From Phoebastria nigripes (Eukaryota; Chordata; Aves; Procellariiformes; Diomedeidae), in the NCBI GenBank assembly GCA_035582835.1, contig JAYKAV010003125.1, positions 1 through 64,000 of the forward strand: a stretch of DNA of 64,000 nucleotides, read 5' to 3'. The translations under genes were made by a program, and so were the position numbers. This document shows positions 48,537 through 60,340 of this stretch, piece by piece. Below the pieces are notes generated by a model. The model saw only the letters and a list, made by a program, of their open reading frames with translations, did not search any database and was not told the origin of the DNA. Each line of letters starts with the position of its first letter. Position 1 is the stretch's first letter.

Positions 48537-48622
48537 TATTATTATTATTATTCTGCATGATGGTATGTTGGAAGTGTTTATTATTATTATTATTCTGCAT
48601 GATGGTATGTTGGAAGTGTTTA
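48537..48622. repeat. 42-base tandem duplication with ATT repeat
   Basis: A unit made of an ATT microsatellite followed by CTGCATGATGGTATGTTGGA AGTGTTTA occurs twice in direct tandem with a period of 42 bases (CTGCATGATGG starts at 48553 and 48595). The two copies are identical in the unique part, so the duplication is recent, probably from slippage or unequal exchange between the ATT runs. Confidence 0.9.
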
Positions 48623-51600
48623 AAAAGACAACTTATGGTTTGGGTTGGGGTTTTTTTCTTAATTTACAGAAGCATACTTTTAAAGTTTAAAAGACTGGAA
48701 GCTTACGCTTTCTTCAGGGTTGCATGTTAGACTTTTCATATTGTATCAAAAAGGAAAGGATAAATATGTTATATATGCCTAACAAACATTATAAAATAAT
48801 GTTATAAGCAGATTAGATCACCCCTTAGTGTTTATACTTGTGCCAAATTCCTGAAGGTATGATGCTGTAACAACAAACCACAGCAGACTAAATGCAATCA
48901 ATTTTACAAGCATACCTTATGGAATACTTGAGTAAACCATACATGTGTTGAATAGTGTTTGTTTTGCAGATGTTCATTTAGTATCGTTTGTGCATTCATA
49001 GTTACAGGCTTCCCATCTGAACATATCCATTCTAATAAAATTTTGGCAGCAGCTGCAATTGCAATGTCATACGGGTTGGTACTTGCTGTATGTGTGTAGT
49101 GCCTCCAAGAATACCAAATAATATTAAACAAACCCATAACTTCAGTGCTAATGAGCAAGACTTCCTCACTCTGCTGTAGGTTATTTACTCACATACAAAA
49201 TCAGAACTAGACAATTGCACTCCGATTTCCAGATTACATTCAAGTAGTGACCAGACACAACATGGAGTCCCAATTCAGTAGGGTTTTAAAAAAAATCATC
49301 ATTAGGTATATTTGTCACAGTTTAGTAGCACTTCCCCCAGTGGCTTCATTGCACTAGATGTACCAAGTCTGCTTCTGACATGTTTTAACTTACTCTAGAA
49401 ATCTTCAGTGATGGGGACTTCACAGTCTCCTTAGGTAACTCTGACGAAGTAAACTTTGATGTTAATAATAAGGCAGCATTATGTTAAACTCAAGCCACAT
49501 ATAAAATTTGTTTTTCAGGATTCTGGTCAAGACTTTTCAGAACATACTATAAACTTCTTTACTCTTCAACCACTCTCACCAAATATTAATTTTGTTTACT
49601 AAATCGATAGTGAAGAAAATATTCAAAATTCATTTTTAAATATCAACCTGAAAATTACATAAGAGGTATTTTAGTATCAGCAGAGCAGAAGGGGATGTCT
49701 GATGAAATGTACTGTAAAGTTTTAATCTGTAAAAGTTCTGTTTTCCTAAAAAGTTTGTTAACTTTATGTTCTCCTAGTACTCTGCTTTTACTTCTGTGCA
49801 GGTAAATTCAAGATCCCTATTTAAATTCCCTGTCACTTTCTTTGTATGTGGCAGTTTCCTTCAATTGGAACACTGCTGGCACTATTACACTGACCTCTAA
49901 GTTCTGAGAGAGAGGTATCTGCATGCTGTTTGTAGCTTAATTGATCCCCATGTTTATGTAATCTATAAACCTATGAACTTGTAAGAGGCTTGCACAAATA
50001 GTTTATGGTGGCATCTGTCACTGCTTCAGTTAAGAAATGTGAATTCCCTTTTTCCGGATACTATCTTCCATCCGCCTCCGTTGTTTGTGGAGAGAGTTGG
50101 GGAAGTGAAAACTCTTTCAATCTAGTGAAACTGGTTAGGTCATCATAGTAACGAAATGGAGTTCCTAAGATGAATGTCAATAACAATAGTTCCAAGAATT
50201 TCTTTATAAATTCTTAATCCAAACATAATGTAATTTGTAATGTATATCTGATTTTGTGAATCTTTAATGGCATGGTTAAAGGTTTTCCAAATTAGCCTGC
50301 AACTACAGATGAATAAAACACTAGGTTGTCTTATGATTCATAGTAAGAGGTAAGGTGGTTTATATGCTTTAAGCACAGATTTTGCTGTTCATGCATAGCA
50401 AGGTTTCTACAGTATCAACTACACTTCCTGGTTTCCTCACTATCTATATAAAGCAGTTCAATCAAACTGTGTTGCTGAAAACCTTGATGGAATGTTTGCC
50501 TTTTAGCCACATATGGGTGGGATGACTGTGGTTAAAAATCAAAAGGATCAACAAATTAAAAAGTATGGTGCCAGGGTGAAAAGTAATCATCCAGCTTTTG
50601 CAGACATCGATACATTGTTTGAAGACCTGCTAACTGATATAAACAGTATGAGGATTTTTTTTTTTCCCCCAGCCCCAAGCTTTTTTTCCATAAGAGAAAA
50701 ATGGATGACCATCTTGAGAATTATTATACTGGGCCTTTTGGTTACAGCAATCAATGACACAGACATTTGCTTGCCTAATTCTTTTCTAGTCTCTAAGAAT
50801 CAATATGAGGATTTTTTCTGTTAACATTTGAGCTGAAGCAATCGAGAGCAACTGCAGTCTTGCAACTTGCTTGTCTCTAGTTATTAATTACTACTCGAGA
50901 AGACATGCTTTCGTTTCCAGTTTGCCCCCCCCTTTGCCTACCTCAACTGCAAAATCCTCATGCCTAGCTGACTGACACTCTTGCCTCAAAATACCTGAAC
51001 ATGGTAAGTAAAATAAGAACAATATGAACAACTGCTGGTTGATATGCAGAATAAAGTTGATAGTTGTATTCATAATCTCTCACTTATTGCACCCGTCCCT
51101 CTACCAGGATAAAGTCAGAGAGTCAAGACAGGAAATAAGTTATACCCCCTGGTGTTGTGAGCAATATAGCTACCAGTTTCTGCTATTTTTTAAACTTCTG
51201 TATGCCTTGTCAAAATGACTGTTTGTCTGTTAATTCATCAGTGGTTGATACAGGGTGACGTGGGGGAACAGACCCCTGGCATAGAACAAATGATAGTTTA
51301 GTGGGCAATTTACAACCGAGAAACAGAAGTAAAAGACCTGCAGAGCAGAAGGGGCAAATCACAGTAACAATATAGAGAATCTACACTTAGAATGACTTTA
51401 TGAATCTATCATTGCAATTTTTTTGCTGGGCAGAAAGAAAAAGAATGGCAGTGGAGAAGCAAAATACAAACAGCTAACAGACTTTGTTTTTTGATTGGAC
51501 TGGCAGGTCTAACAGCTGCCAGTGTTGACAGTATCAATGTGTCTAGTTGCCTACATCCATGCGTCCATGTTAGTCCATGTTAGCAAGTGTCTTTAGTTTA

Positions 51601-53651
51601 CAAATGCAACTCACTTTTATTTGTGGGNTTTTTTTATCCTGCAGCAAGCAATAGAAGCATTTTGGACCACTGAGGGATATTGCAATCAATTGATTTCTCT
51701 GGCACAGACAATGCTTTTGAGACAAAAAAACAGAAACTGATGAGAGATTACTGTCAATAACTCTCAGGAGGGAATGTCTCTTTAGTAATTAAGTCACAGG
51801 CCAGTAGATCTAAGATGAAGTAATTCAGACTACTTGGATTTCAAGCTCAGCTTTACTACTGTAGCCAACAGTGCATGCATGCTGCCCAACTGCATGAAAT
51901 ACAATTGTTCCCCGTAATCAGCTCCTGCTAAGTTTCTCCTTTAGAGTATACCATATGTTTGCAGTTTTGTCTAAGTTTTCAGGTGTCGTCCTCCGAAAAC
52001 CTCTTGTTACCTTATCAGTACCTCCTTTTACATATAATGCAGCCTTCCTTCATGGTACTTAATTCTGGCTGGATCTCCAGAACTTGTAGTTTTTTAGACC
52101 GCATTTGAAAGTACTGCATGTCTTCCATCATACTGGGTTCTCCTACAGGAGATAAAATCTTCCTGTGGTGCATCTGCCTATTCTTATTGCAAGGACACCA
52201 TGGAGGAGTATGTTCTTTAATTGCCTGGATCTGCTGGCTCACTGCAGTGATAACTGCCAAGGACTATTATGAAATGTGGAGGGTAGGAATCCTTGTTTTT
52301 ATTTCCCCCCTACCCCAGCACCTCCCACGTAATTTCCATGGCTGATGAGGAACATTAGAAGGGCACCTTCATTGTTGATGCAGTCTATGAAGTCTCACAC
52401 CTTAATGTCAAGGAGACACAAGGTCTCAATGCTGTGTGAGACACAGCTCACCTATACCACAGTACACTGAGTTTTCAGTCTCTTCTTTATAAAGAGCTTT
52501 TTCAGATCTCATTAGACTTTCTACATTTTTCTTTAGTTAGTCACCAATTATTTGTTGCAACACAAAGTTTTAGGGCTTTCTCATTAACTATCTGCTAAGC
52601 TTAGCCAAGATGCTTATCTATAAACTGAGGGAGCCTTGGAAAAAACTTTTTTTTTGTCATTATGGGGGCTATTTACTATCCTTCATTCACCTGTGAGTTT
52701 CAAAGTTGTGAACGCTTATTAATTCTCACTTGGTAAACTTGTTTTGCTCCTACGGCTTTGAAGGGTGATGCAAAAACATGATATTCAAACAAGTTTGTCC
52801 AAGGACTTAGGCAGGGGTCTTGCAGAACAGACAGTATGCAATTGTGCACCTTCAGAATGCACAAATTTAATAAATTAAATATGCAGAGTTGATCTTAATT
52901 CTGTTATTTCACAATTTTTCAATGTTTTACCTTGTAATCCTAATAATCTCTTGATATTTATCTTGCTTTAGAAAGAACACAAACACCTGCAATGATTTCT
53001 CAGCAGGTAAATGAGTAGTTGAAAATGTGTTTCAAATAACTGGACAAACCTCTCTCTTCCCAGTCACTTCTGTCTAAAATAAGTTCCCCTCTCTAGTTCC
53101 CATTCTTTTTTTCCATCTTCTGCCAAATATCAAGAATATTTCTTTCTCTCTTTCTTTTTTCCTCCTACTTTGGCAGGATGGTATGGTTTAATAATCGTTT
53201 AATTACTAAAGTGTAATAACCAAATGATTTAATGGCATAATCACAAAGCAGCAATTATTTAATTACTAATGTTTAATTTTTTTTCTTCACTTCTCTGAGG
53301 TTCCAAAGTACTTTGGAAGCATCTCAAGGCTAAAGGTAATAGTGAAAATGAACAGAATATTTTCTAGGCTAAACACAGCAGTCAAATCTTTAGAGCTTAA
53401 GCTTCACAAGGAGAAGGACACTTCAGTTATTCTTCTGAAAAATACCTATATTTGAGAGAGAACTTACGCTAAATAAATTGAGGATTTCTGAAGGCAGCTA
53501 TGGCAGATGTCACCGACAGTAAGTTGTGAGAAGTATGGGCTGAAAAAGTTGAGAGATACAGATTACTTTTGGTTGAGTACTTTCCCACTATTTATCTTCA
53601 AAATTCACCAGAAATGTTTTCATATTTTACTAAAGGAAGAACCACACTTTC

Positions 53652-53674
53652 TTTTTTTTTTTTTTTTTTTTTTT
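53652..53674. repeat. Poly-T run of 23 bases
   Basis: A homopolymer of 23 T, the longest in the window, preceded by CTTT. It could be the reversed tail of an old retroposed sequence, but nothing to its left looks like a retrocopy, so it is called simple repeat only. Confidence 0.85.
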
Positions 53675-54289
53675 AATTAGGGTAGAATGGACAGCAAAAC
53701 TGAGAAAAAAAGAAAATCTAAACTCGGGAGCATTCTTAAGACAGATGTTGGCCAGGGTGAGAGAGCACTATAGACAAAAAGGCATGAGAAAAAACTGCAT
53801 TTCTTAGTCACCTTTTGATTCAGAGATTTTCATAGGCAAATTCTGAGGTGAATGAAAATGCAGCTCTTTGCGGTACTGTGCTCCAGGACTGTTTTCTCTA
53901 GTGACTGTGGCTTCACGGCCCAGTTAAGGCCTTGTCTAGCAGTTTTGCGATGTCCCACTGAAAATAATGGGAATGTTTCATTCAGTAAAGGTTTGGAACA
54001 GTTGATCATATACTTGATAATGTTATTTAACCCACTGGGTAAATGGTTATGAAAAACCACAATGAAAACACAGGTGCACAATGAACCTCCAGTCTGAACA
54101 GCTTTTAGTATCTTATGCTCCACTGATTCCAGCAACATACTCTGCATTATATTCTCAGTTGTTTGTATTTAATGCTAACTTTGGGTAGAGCTTTCCCTAG
54201 CTTTTGTTTGGCCATACGGCTGTGTTGAGTTACTGGTGCTTGTGATGGACTGTACTGCAAAGGCAAGGCCTGACCGCCTGCCATGGCCT

Positions 54290-55500
54290 ACCAAGTGCTG
54301 CATGGAGAACTGACAGCTGCACTCGCTTGCACGGCGAGCGGGGCCTACTTATAGGGCACCGCTGAGATGAACGCTGCTCGCGGGTTCTCTCCCCACCTGC
54401 GGGACCCGTCGTGGATCCGGCCGTGTCGCGGCTGGCCCTGTCAGCCCTCGCCCAGGCGGTGGAGGGCAGGCGGTGCCGGGCCGGCCGGGTCGGGTTGAGT
54501 CCGGCCGGCGGGCGCGGACGGCGGCGGCGGCGGCTGAAGGTGCGGGAGGCGCGTGCCAGGCCGCGGCCCACCGCCGGCCGCGGGGTGTGAGGCCCGGCAC
54601 ATGGCGCGTGGCACCGCCCCCGCGCGGCCCCGGCCCGGCCCCGCCCCGCGGCTGCCGGAAAGCAGGCGCCGCTGTGGGGCTGACCCGCGCTCTACCCGTC
54701 AGGCAGCGCGCCGGGCGGCCACCCCCGCCTCCCTCGGCCTCCCTCCCCCGGCGGCGGCTGCTGCTGCTGAGGTGGGGCGCCACGGTTCGGCGATGTGAGG
54801 CGCCTCCGCCAGCGCGGCTGCCTCCCATCCCCCCGCCAGCCCGGGAGGAAGGGAGCGGGGCGGCCTGCCGCAGCCTCTCCGGACGCGCAGCACGGTAAGC
54901 CAGCCCGCTCCTTCCCCTCGGCCCTCCCCGCCGAAGCGGCCTGCTGCTTCCCCGGGCGGAGGGAGCCGCCGCTCGGCGGCGGGCGGGCCGCGGGGGGATT
55001 GTCGCCTGCGAGACCGACGCCATCTTAGGTCGGAGCGCGGCCCTGCACCCCCCCTCGCGTCTGTGGAGCGGGGACCCCGGGCCGCGAGGGCTTCCTCGGG
55101 CCGCCCGCGGGGCCCCGCTGGGAACCGGGGTGTCTGCCCGCAGGGGCGTCCCGGGCAGAGCTCGCTCCGCCCTGCCTCCGCCGTCCAGGGGCCGGCCGTG
55201 GCCAGGGCCCCCGGCAATTGGCAGCGGATGCCGGGCTTGCCGCCGGGCCTCCTCCCCTCCCGCCGTGGCTGTGGTATGCGGGCCTCGTCCAAACCCGAAC
55301 CTGCGGCCTCAAGTCGAGTCCTTGCGGTCACCCGGCACTGAGGAGGCGGGACGCAGGGCGGTCAGGCTGCGCCAGAGACGGCGGCGCCAGGGGCGCTGCG
55401 GGCGGAGCGGCAGCTGCTTGGCTGCCCTCGGGGACTGGGCTTCCTCCCGCGGCCTCGCACCCATCGCAGCTCGGGGGTGTGAACTTCTGACTGGTTTGCA
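54290..55500 (+). promoter_or_regulatory. ZNF280D: CpG island, probable ZNF280D promoter
   Basis: About 1.2 kb of CpG-dense sequence with abrupt edges lies upstream of the ZNF280D coding exon. It contains many GC boxes, a donor-like CACG|GTAAGC at 54894/54895, and the YY1-type motif CGCCATCTT (AAGATGGCG on the minus strand) at 55018-55026. YY1 sites of this kind usually sit just downstream of start sites, and this one faces left, so the island may also fire a divergent minus-strand transcript. Open frames within it on all strands follow from base composition and are not genes. Start-site position is not determinable from sequence. Confidence 0.85.
54700..54894 (+). other. ZNF280D: Candidate non-coding first exon of ZNF280D
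   Basis: A donor reading CAGCACG|GTAAGC ends a GC-rich stretch at 54894 on the plus strand inside the island. Spliced to the acceptor at 60197 it would give an intron of about 5.3 kb. The start given (54700) is arbitrary, because no start site can be seen. Weaker donors at 54537 (AAG|GTGCGG) and 55028 (TTAG|GTCGG) are alternatives. Confidence 0.5.
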
Positions 55501-57540
55501 AAGACAATATTGGCCTTCCCTAGGCGGAGCTTATACTATCTCATGGCGGAGAGGGTAGTGTTGGCTGGTTTAGTTTGGTTTTGAGGGAAGTTGGTTTATA
55601 CTTTGGCTTTTTAAAACTTTCAGGTTCAGTTTCAGCTTGGTCATCGTTTCTTCGCTGCTGAAACAAATGCAGCGCTCAATAAAAATACTATTGCTTACAG
55701 TCCTGATGAAGCTGTGGATTGCACGCTCTTCTACAACTAACATGATGCAAAGTTATGTGCCTGTATGGGAAGTCGTCTGAAAAATACAACGTGGGTGCTC
55801 ACCATATGGTCTGTGTTGTAAATAATACAATTTCCCTGTTCATTTGAAGTGCAGCTATTAAACTGGAGGGAAAAAGTAATGTTTGAATAGTTCACTGATA
55901 ATACTGTTACGGAAAGATGACAAACAAGGCTAGTCTGAGAACTTTGATTAATGTAGATTTCCTCACTCTTTAAGCTTGCTACCAATTTCATACTAGTGAT
56001 TTGGTTTCAGTTACTTTAAGCAAATCCAAAGAAGTATTGAGTATTGGAAAGCTCACATGACCTTAAGAGTGGAACAGGTGAATTACATCTAAAGTAATAA
56101 ATGGGTTTTCAGTAACTCAAAATCTTATTGCAGCTCCATTTGCTGTGATTTTCTATAGTATTGATTTCTGTGCATCTTTAAGGTGCACTTCTACAGATCA
56201 CTTTCTGCTGTTTTCACTACAGCTGTTACACTCTTGTTACATTTACTAATGTTTATATCATTTTTGTTTATGTGAGTGCTTTTAAATCCTAACAGTAAAA
56301 AAAACAGGTTGTAAATATGACTGGCTTTTATAAAGTTAGGTATCTTTAAGTGTAATTGTCATTATAAATAAAGATGTCCAAACTAGTGCTTTTAAAACAC
56401 TTATTTCGTCAGAAGCTTATTGCTCTTTTGTGCAATGAGTTCTTTTTTTTTTTTTTTTCCTGTCTTGTATCAGGTTTTTACTTCATTGCTTGTCTAGGAA
56501 CTATAATAGTGTTCTATGGACTTGTGTCCTTGCAGGTTATTGATTATCTGTGCCTGCCTAATGAACTTTCATGATTAGCCTTAGTTTTTGCTGGGCAGTT
56601 GCCTTTTAAACTGATATCTTGATATAGTCTAATGATATTTTTTGTTTTAAATAACTTCTTCACAATTATGACACTTTTTAGCCTAGAACAATGGTTTAAA
56701 CGCTTTCTTTGATTATATACGTATAGCATTTCACTGGAGTTTTGGACCTCTCAGATGCATGGACTACCTTTAAGGAGATGTGTGTATGAATGTGTATATA
56801 TGTTTGTACATATTAAAAAATGAGGAAAATTAAGTCTATTGTCAATAGGTTTACCTTCCTTATACCGGCGTCTGCATGTCCACTGGGAAATATTTGGGGA
56901 GAGCGGGGGAAGGATTCACTGTTGGTTTTGGCTTTGAGAGCAACCACTAGCAGGATTCCTGGAATGCGTTTTCTGTGTTAATGTAGTTAAAGAAGCTGAA
57001 AACTTGGAAGCTAGTTGTACTCTAAAAATGGACGTAGATGTTTCCTTTGGCAATGAGGACCATTTGAGCAGTTCCTGCACACCTCCTGTAATCAAATCCA
57101 TTCCCCCTTACTGCAACTTTGATTGCTCAGGCCACAGATTTTTTGACCTCTCAGTCGTGCCAGTAAAACTGTTAGTGGGCCAGGTTATTTTTAACCTACA
57201 CTGGTTCACGTCATAGTCCCGTGAAAAGTTGTACTAGCACAACTGAGGAAGCAGTACAGGCGCAGGGCGGGAACTCATTAGGCTGGCTTTGTTGCCAGGA
57301 AAAAAGTCAGTGAAAGCTTGGCTTCAAATCATAGCATTGAAATAAAAAATAGATTAAAAGATCTGAAATAATCTTGGTACTTGCCTTTTAAAAGCTGCCA
57401 TACGTTTTGAGTCACCTTTTGAGAATACCTTAATATGTACATCCTGATTCATAAAATGAAACATCCATAAGAGGTGCCACCAGTTGGTGTAACTTTCTAA
57501 AAGTCCATGCCTATGTTATCAAATTACTTTTAACTGTATT

Positions 57541-57583
57541 AAAACAAACAAACAAACAAACAAAAAACCAACAAAAAACCAGC
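57541..57583. repeat. (CAAA)n / A-C-rich simple repeat
   Basis: The plus strand has five units of CAAA followed by AAAACCAACAAAAAACCA. It belongs to the same class of A/C-rich low-complexity tracts seen elsewhere in the window. Confidence 0.85.
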
Positions 57584-59479
57584 TGCATTATAGTGTAGCT
57601 GAGGTTATCACACATATCTTGTTGAATTCTGCTAACGTTTAGATTGCTTGTGTCTGTTTTGTGTTTTTAATATAAATTACATGTGTTCTTATTTGCATTC
57701 TCTGAGCACATTTTATAATCAATTACTTTTTTCCCTGAGGTCAAATGAAACTAATTTTTTTAAATTAAAAAGCCCCCTCATATTTCTGTTGTCAGTTCCA
57801 TGAAAAAAGTCTCTGAAAATAGTCTTTCATTTTGCCTTGAAGTCTAATAAACTTTGCCTCTGTGTTGGTAAAGAAAAGGTGTTCTAAAGAGCGTCCTTCT
57901 ACAAAGGAGAGTCAGGCTTGATTCTCTTTCCAAGACCTGGCACATGGCCCCTGTTGTCTCTGTCAGGTGGAAATTGGCTTCATACTCTTCCTCTTTTCCT
58001 GCAACAAGAATCTAGTTTAGTGTCTTATTCTCTTCTTTCCTAGCACCATGTTTAACTTCAGCACCCTAAGCTGATGGAGGGAGGAAGGAAGCAGTATAGC
58101 TCTGCTACTTTATATTATTCCCAAGGCTTAACATGTAACACCAGTAGCCCCATTCTCATGCACTTTAATGAAAGTAGGGGCACGATTCTGTCTGCTCCCC
58201 TGTGATAAGCTATTCCAGACTAATTATTTTTACAGTCCATCACCAAATCTAGCAGCTTATTACTCCTATCCTGAAATTGTCTTCTCTTATTAGATATTAG
58301 ACAGTTTCTCACTGTGTCTGTGCTGAAGACTTCCATTTCAAACACTGTTGATAGATAATGAAGGGTATTCTTAGTTTTGCATAATTATACTTTCAAAAAA
58401 GAAACTTGACCCAATGTTTAATATATATGTTGCTCTCGAAATATTTTTGGAAGGGAGAAAACCATGGGAAATTGTACAGAAAAATGTGTTGAATAAACAC
58501 CCTCTTCATCTTACAAGATAAATAATTTAGTTTAAGAAATATCAGTTTATGTTTATGAGTGTAATCTTGATTTTGTCACCTTGTGTATAAGGCTTGATAG
58601 TCTTTAATGACATAATCATATACATTAGTGCTGGTCTGATGCCCTGGCTATTAGGTGTAGGGAGTTAAACTGTCAGAGAACTATCACTGCGTAGTAGTGG
58701 GAAGTCAAGCTTCCTTAACTAGTTTGCTTTGTCAGGTAAGTGTTGCATCAGCACAAGAATGAGAGAAGTATTGGTAATGTTTTTTGTTTGCAGTGGCCTG
58801 GTCATAAGACTAGAAATATTCTTATATTGATTGTGGCCTTCATAAAAGGAACTGTTGCTCGGATGTTCTTCACTTTTTGTCAAAGCAGTCCAATGATGAA
58901 TTGAATTTCATGTGCTTAACTGCTCATTAATTTCAAGGAATTCCTATATTGGCTGGAGTTACTATTGGGTTTCTCATGCAAAGCTGTATTGTTTCCCCTC
59001 CCAATTTAGCAAAAAATGGAGACATTGAATTTTGTGAAGCTCCGTGTCTTAGGCAAAGCAAACACTGTTGTATTGGGATCCTGATCCTGGTTATTGCAGA
59101 GACAGCCCTGTGGTTTTATGAAATTACTGGTCTTATTACAAATTAGATTATTGGTAGTGTGTGTAAAGAAATATAAAAGTTTTTTATTTCCTGTATTGTT
59201 CAGAAATACTTTCAAGATTATGTTAGAGGATGTGAAAAGAAAGAGGAAAACTTCATTGGCCATCACCGTTTAATTAAAAAACAAATAAAACCCGTTGTGA
59301 TTAGAGATGCTGATTGTGATTTGCTTAATTCCAAAAGCTACATGTTTTCATTACTATTTTCATACATGACATTTTTTCCTTACTGCAAGAGCAAGTCTCC
59401 AAGCATGAGGGACTCAGTCTAATGAGACCTATGCAAAATTTTTATCAAGTCCTAACTGATAATGAAAACGCTATAAAGT

Positions 59480-59720
59480 GTGTTGTGGGTATGGTTTTGG
59501 GTTTTTGTTGTTGTTGTGGGGTTTTTTGTTTGAGGTTTTTTGTGGGTGGTTTGTTTGGGTTTTGTTGTGTGGGTTTTGGGGAAGTTTGGTTTGGTTGGGT
59601 TTTAAAGAAAATGTGACTATAGGGGAAGCCGTGGCAAAATCTTACAAAATTTGTGGGGCTGTGGTAGGTTGTGGGTTTGGGTGGGGTTTTGGTTGGACTG
59701 GGTTGGGTTTTTTTAGATGC
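59480..59720 (+). repeat. G/T-rich tract with many GGG clusters
   Basis: Over about 240 bases the plus strand is almost free of C and dominated by T runs and short G clusters, for example GTTGTTGTTGTGGGG, GTTTGGGTTTTGTTGTGTGG, GGGTTTTGGGGAAG and later GGTTTGGGTGGGGTTTTGG. An open frame across it (59478-60002) encodes mostly Gly, Phe, Trp and Val because of the bias and is not a gene. The closely spaced G clusters on the non-template strand of ZNF280D could form G-quadruplexes. Confidence 0.85.
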
Positions 59721-60198
59721 AAAGAGAATAAAGCTGTAACTAGTGTTTCAGTAACTCAGTTGTGCCAGGTATATTACATGCTTCATAGCAGGGTCTTCAC
59801 ATTTCTTGTGAATCACTTACCTGGAATAGGAGTATTTTTTAAAAGATACCTTTCACTGTGGTGTCAGAGGCTTCCTCTGATAGTTACTGGTGGATTATAC
59901 AAAAATAGTTTAAATTATGTGGAGGATATCTTTGGTCTTTTATCATCTTTAATAGCAAAGATGAGAATTCAGATAGTTATCAGAAAGGTGATGTGGTGTT
60001 GATCTTTGAAGATCTTCTATATCAGATCAGGTTCAACCTGTATAGAACGTGGCGGGGGGGGGAGGGCGGGGAAGGAATACCGTTCTATGGGAATTATTGT
60101 CAAGTGCAGTAATCTTTACTGAACAGTGAAACATTTGTTTCATGAAAGTACTGAATGTTTTGGTATGTGTGTTTTGTTTTTTACTGTCTAGTCTCAGG

Positions 60199-60340
60199 AT
60201 GGCAGAATTATTTATGGAATGTGAAGAAGAGGAGCTAGAACCATGGCAAAAGAGAGTGAAAGAAGTGGAGGAGGATGATGATGATGATGATGAGCCAATC
60301 TTTGTTGGGGAAATCTCAAGCTCGAAGCCAGCTAGTACAT
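60199..60340 (+). CDS. ZNF280D: ZNF280D first coding exon seen (residues 1-47)
   Basis: This exon encodes the N-terminus of ZNF280D, a nuclear protein of the SUHW/ZNF280 family whose members carry a block of C2H2 zinc fingers further downstream. The plus strand reads MAELFMECEEEELEPWQK, then an acidic run of six Asp within EVEEDDDDDDEPIF, then VGEISSSKPAST. This is close to human ZNF280D and ZNF280C as I recall them; proximity to TCF12 favours ZNF280D. The ATG at 60199 has A at -3 and G at +4, an ideal context. Two acceptors are possible, ending at 60191 and at 60197; the latter leaves one G before the ATG, so an upstream exon could supply AA to make the Lys that precedes this Met in the longer human protein. 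The exon ends at ACAT|GTAAGA in phase 1. The GAT run at about 60272-60292 may vary in length. Confidence 0.93.

Larger units (their letters stand above)
47012..54285. other. Intergenic flank upstream of ZNF280D
   Basis: AT-rich sequence between the solo LTR and the ZNF280D island. It includes a 42-base tandem duplication at 48537-48622, a probable very old CR1 scrap near 49395-49445 (TTCAGTGATGGGGACTTCAC resembles the CR1 3' region, minus orientation), and a 23-base T run at 53652-53674. Exon-like open stretches at 48916-49173 and 52010-52250 (minus) and 50507-50645 (plus) are treated as findings. One N is at 51628. Confidence 0.5.
54895..60197 (+). other. ZNF280D: ZNF280D 5' intron, no coding exon found
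   Basis: This stretch runs from the putative first-exon donor to the acceptor of the first coding exon seen. It starts in the CpG island, then becomes AT-rich, with a T run at about 56443-56458, a CAAA-type repeat at 57541-57583, and a long G/T-rich tract at 59480-59720. I looked for a small upstream coding exon like the human one encoding about 13 residues before MAELF and did not find it. Confidence 0.6.

Noticed and set aside
49395..49445. CR1-like scrap as a separate feature
   Set aside because: The resemblance is limited to about 40 bases, so it is mentioned only in the intergenic entry.
53830..54147. 105-codon minus-strand frame next to the ZNF280D island
   Set aside because: The length is within chance expectation, there are no clear splice signals, and no family is recognised.
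54349..55558. Open frames of 140-220 codons in the ZNF280D island
   Set aside because: Same composition effect. The real coding text of ZNF280D starts only at 60199.
59478..60002. 174-codon frame rich in Gly, Phe and Trp
   Set aside because: It is produced by the G/T-rich low-complexity tract and has no recognisable protein features.
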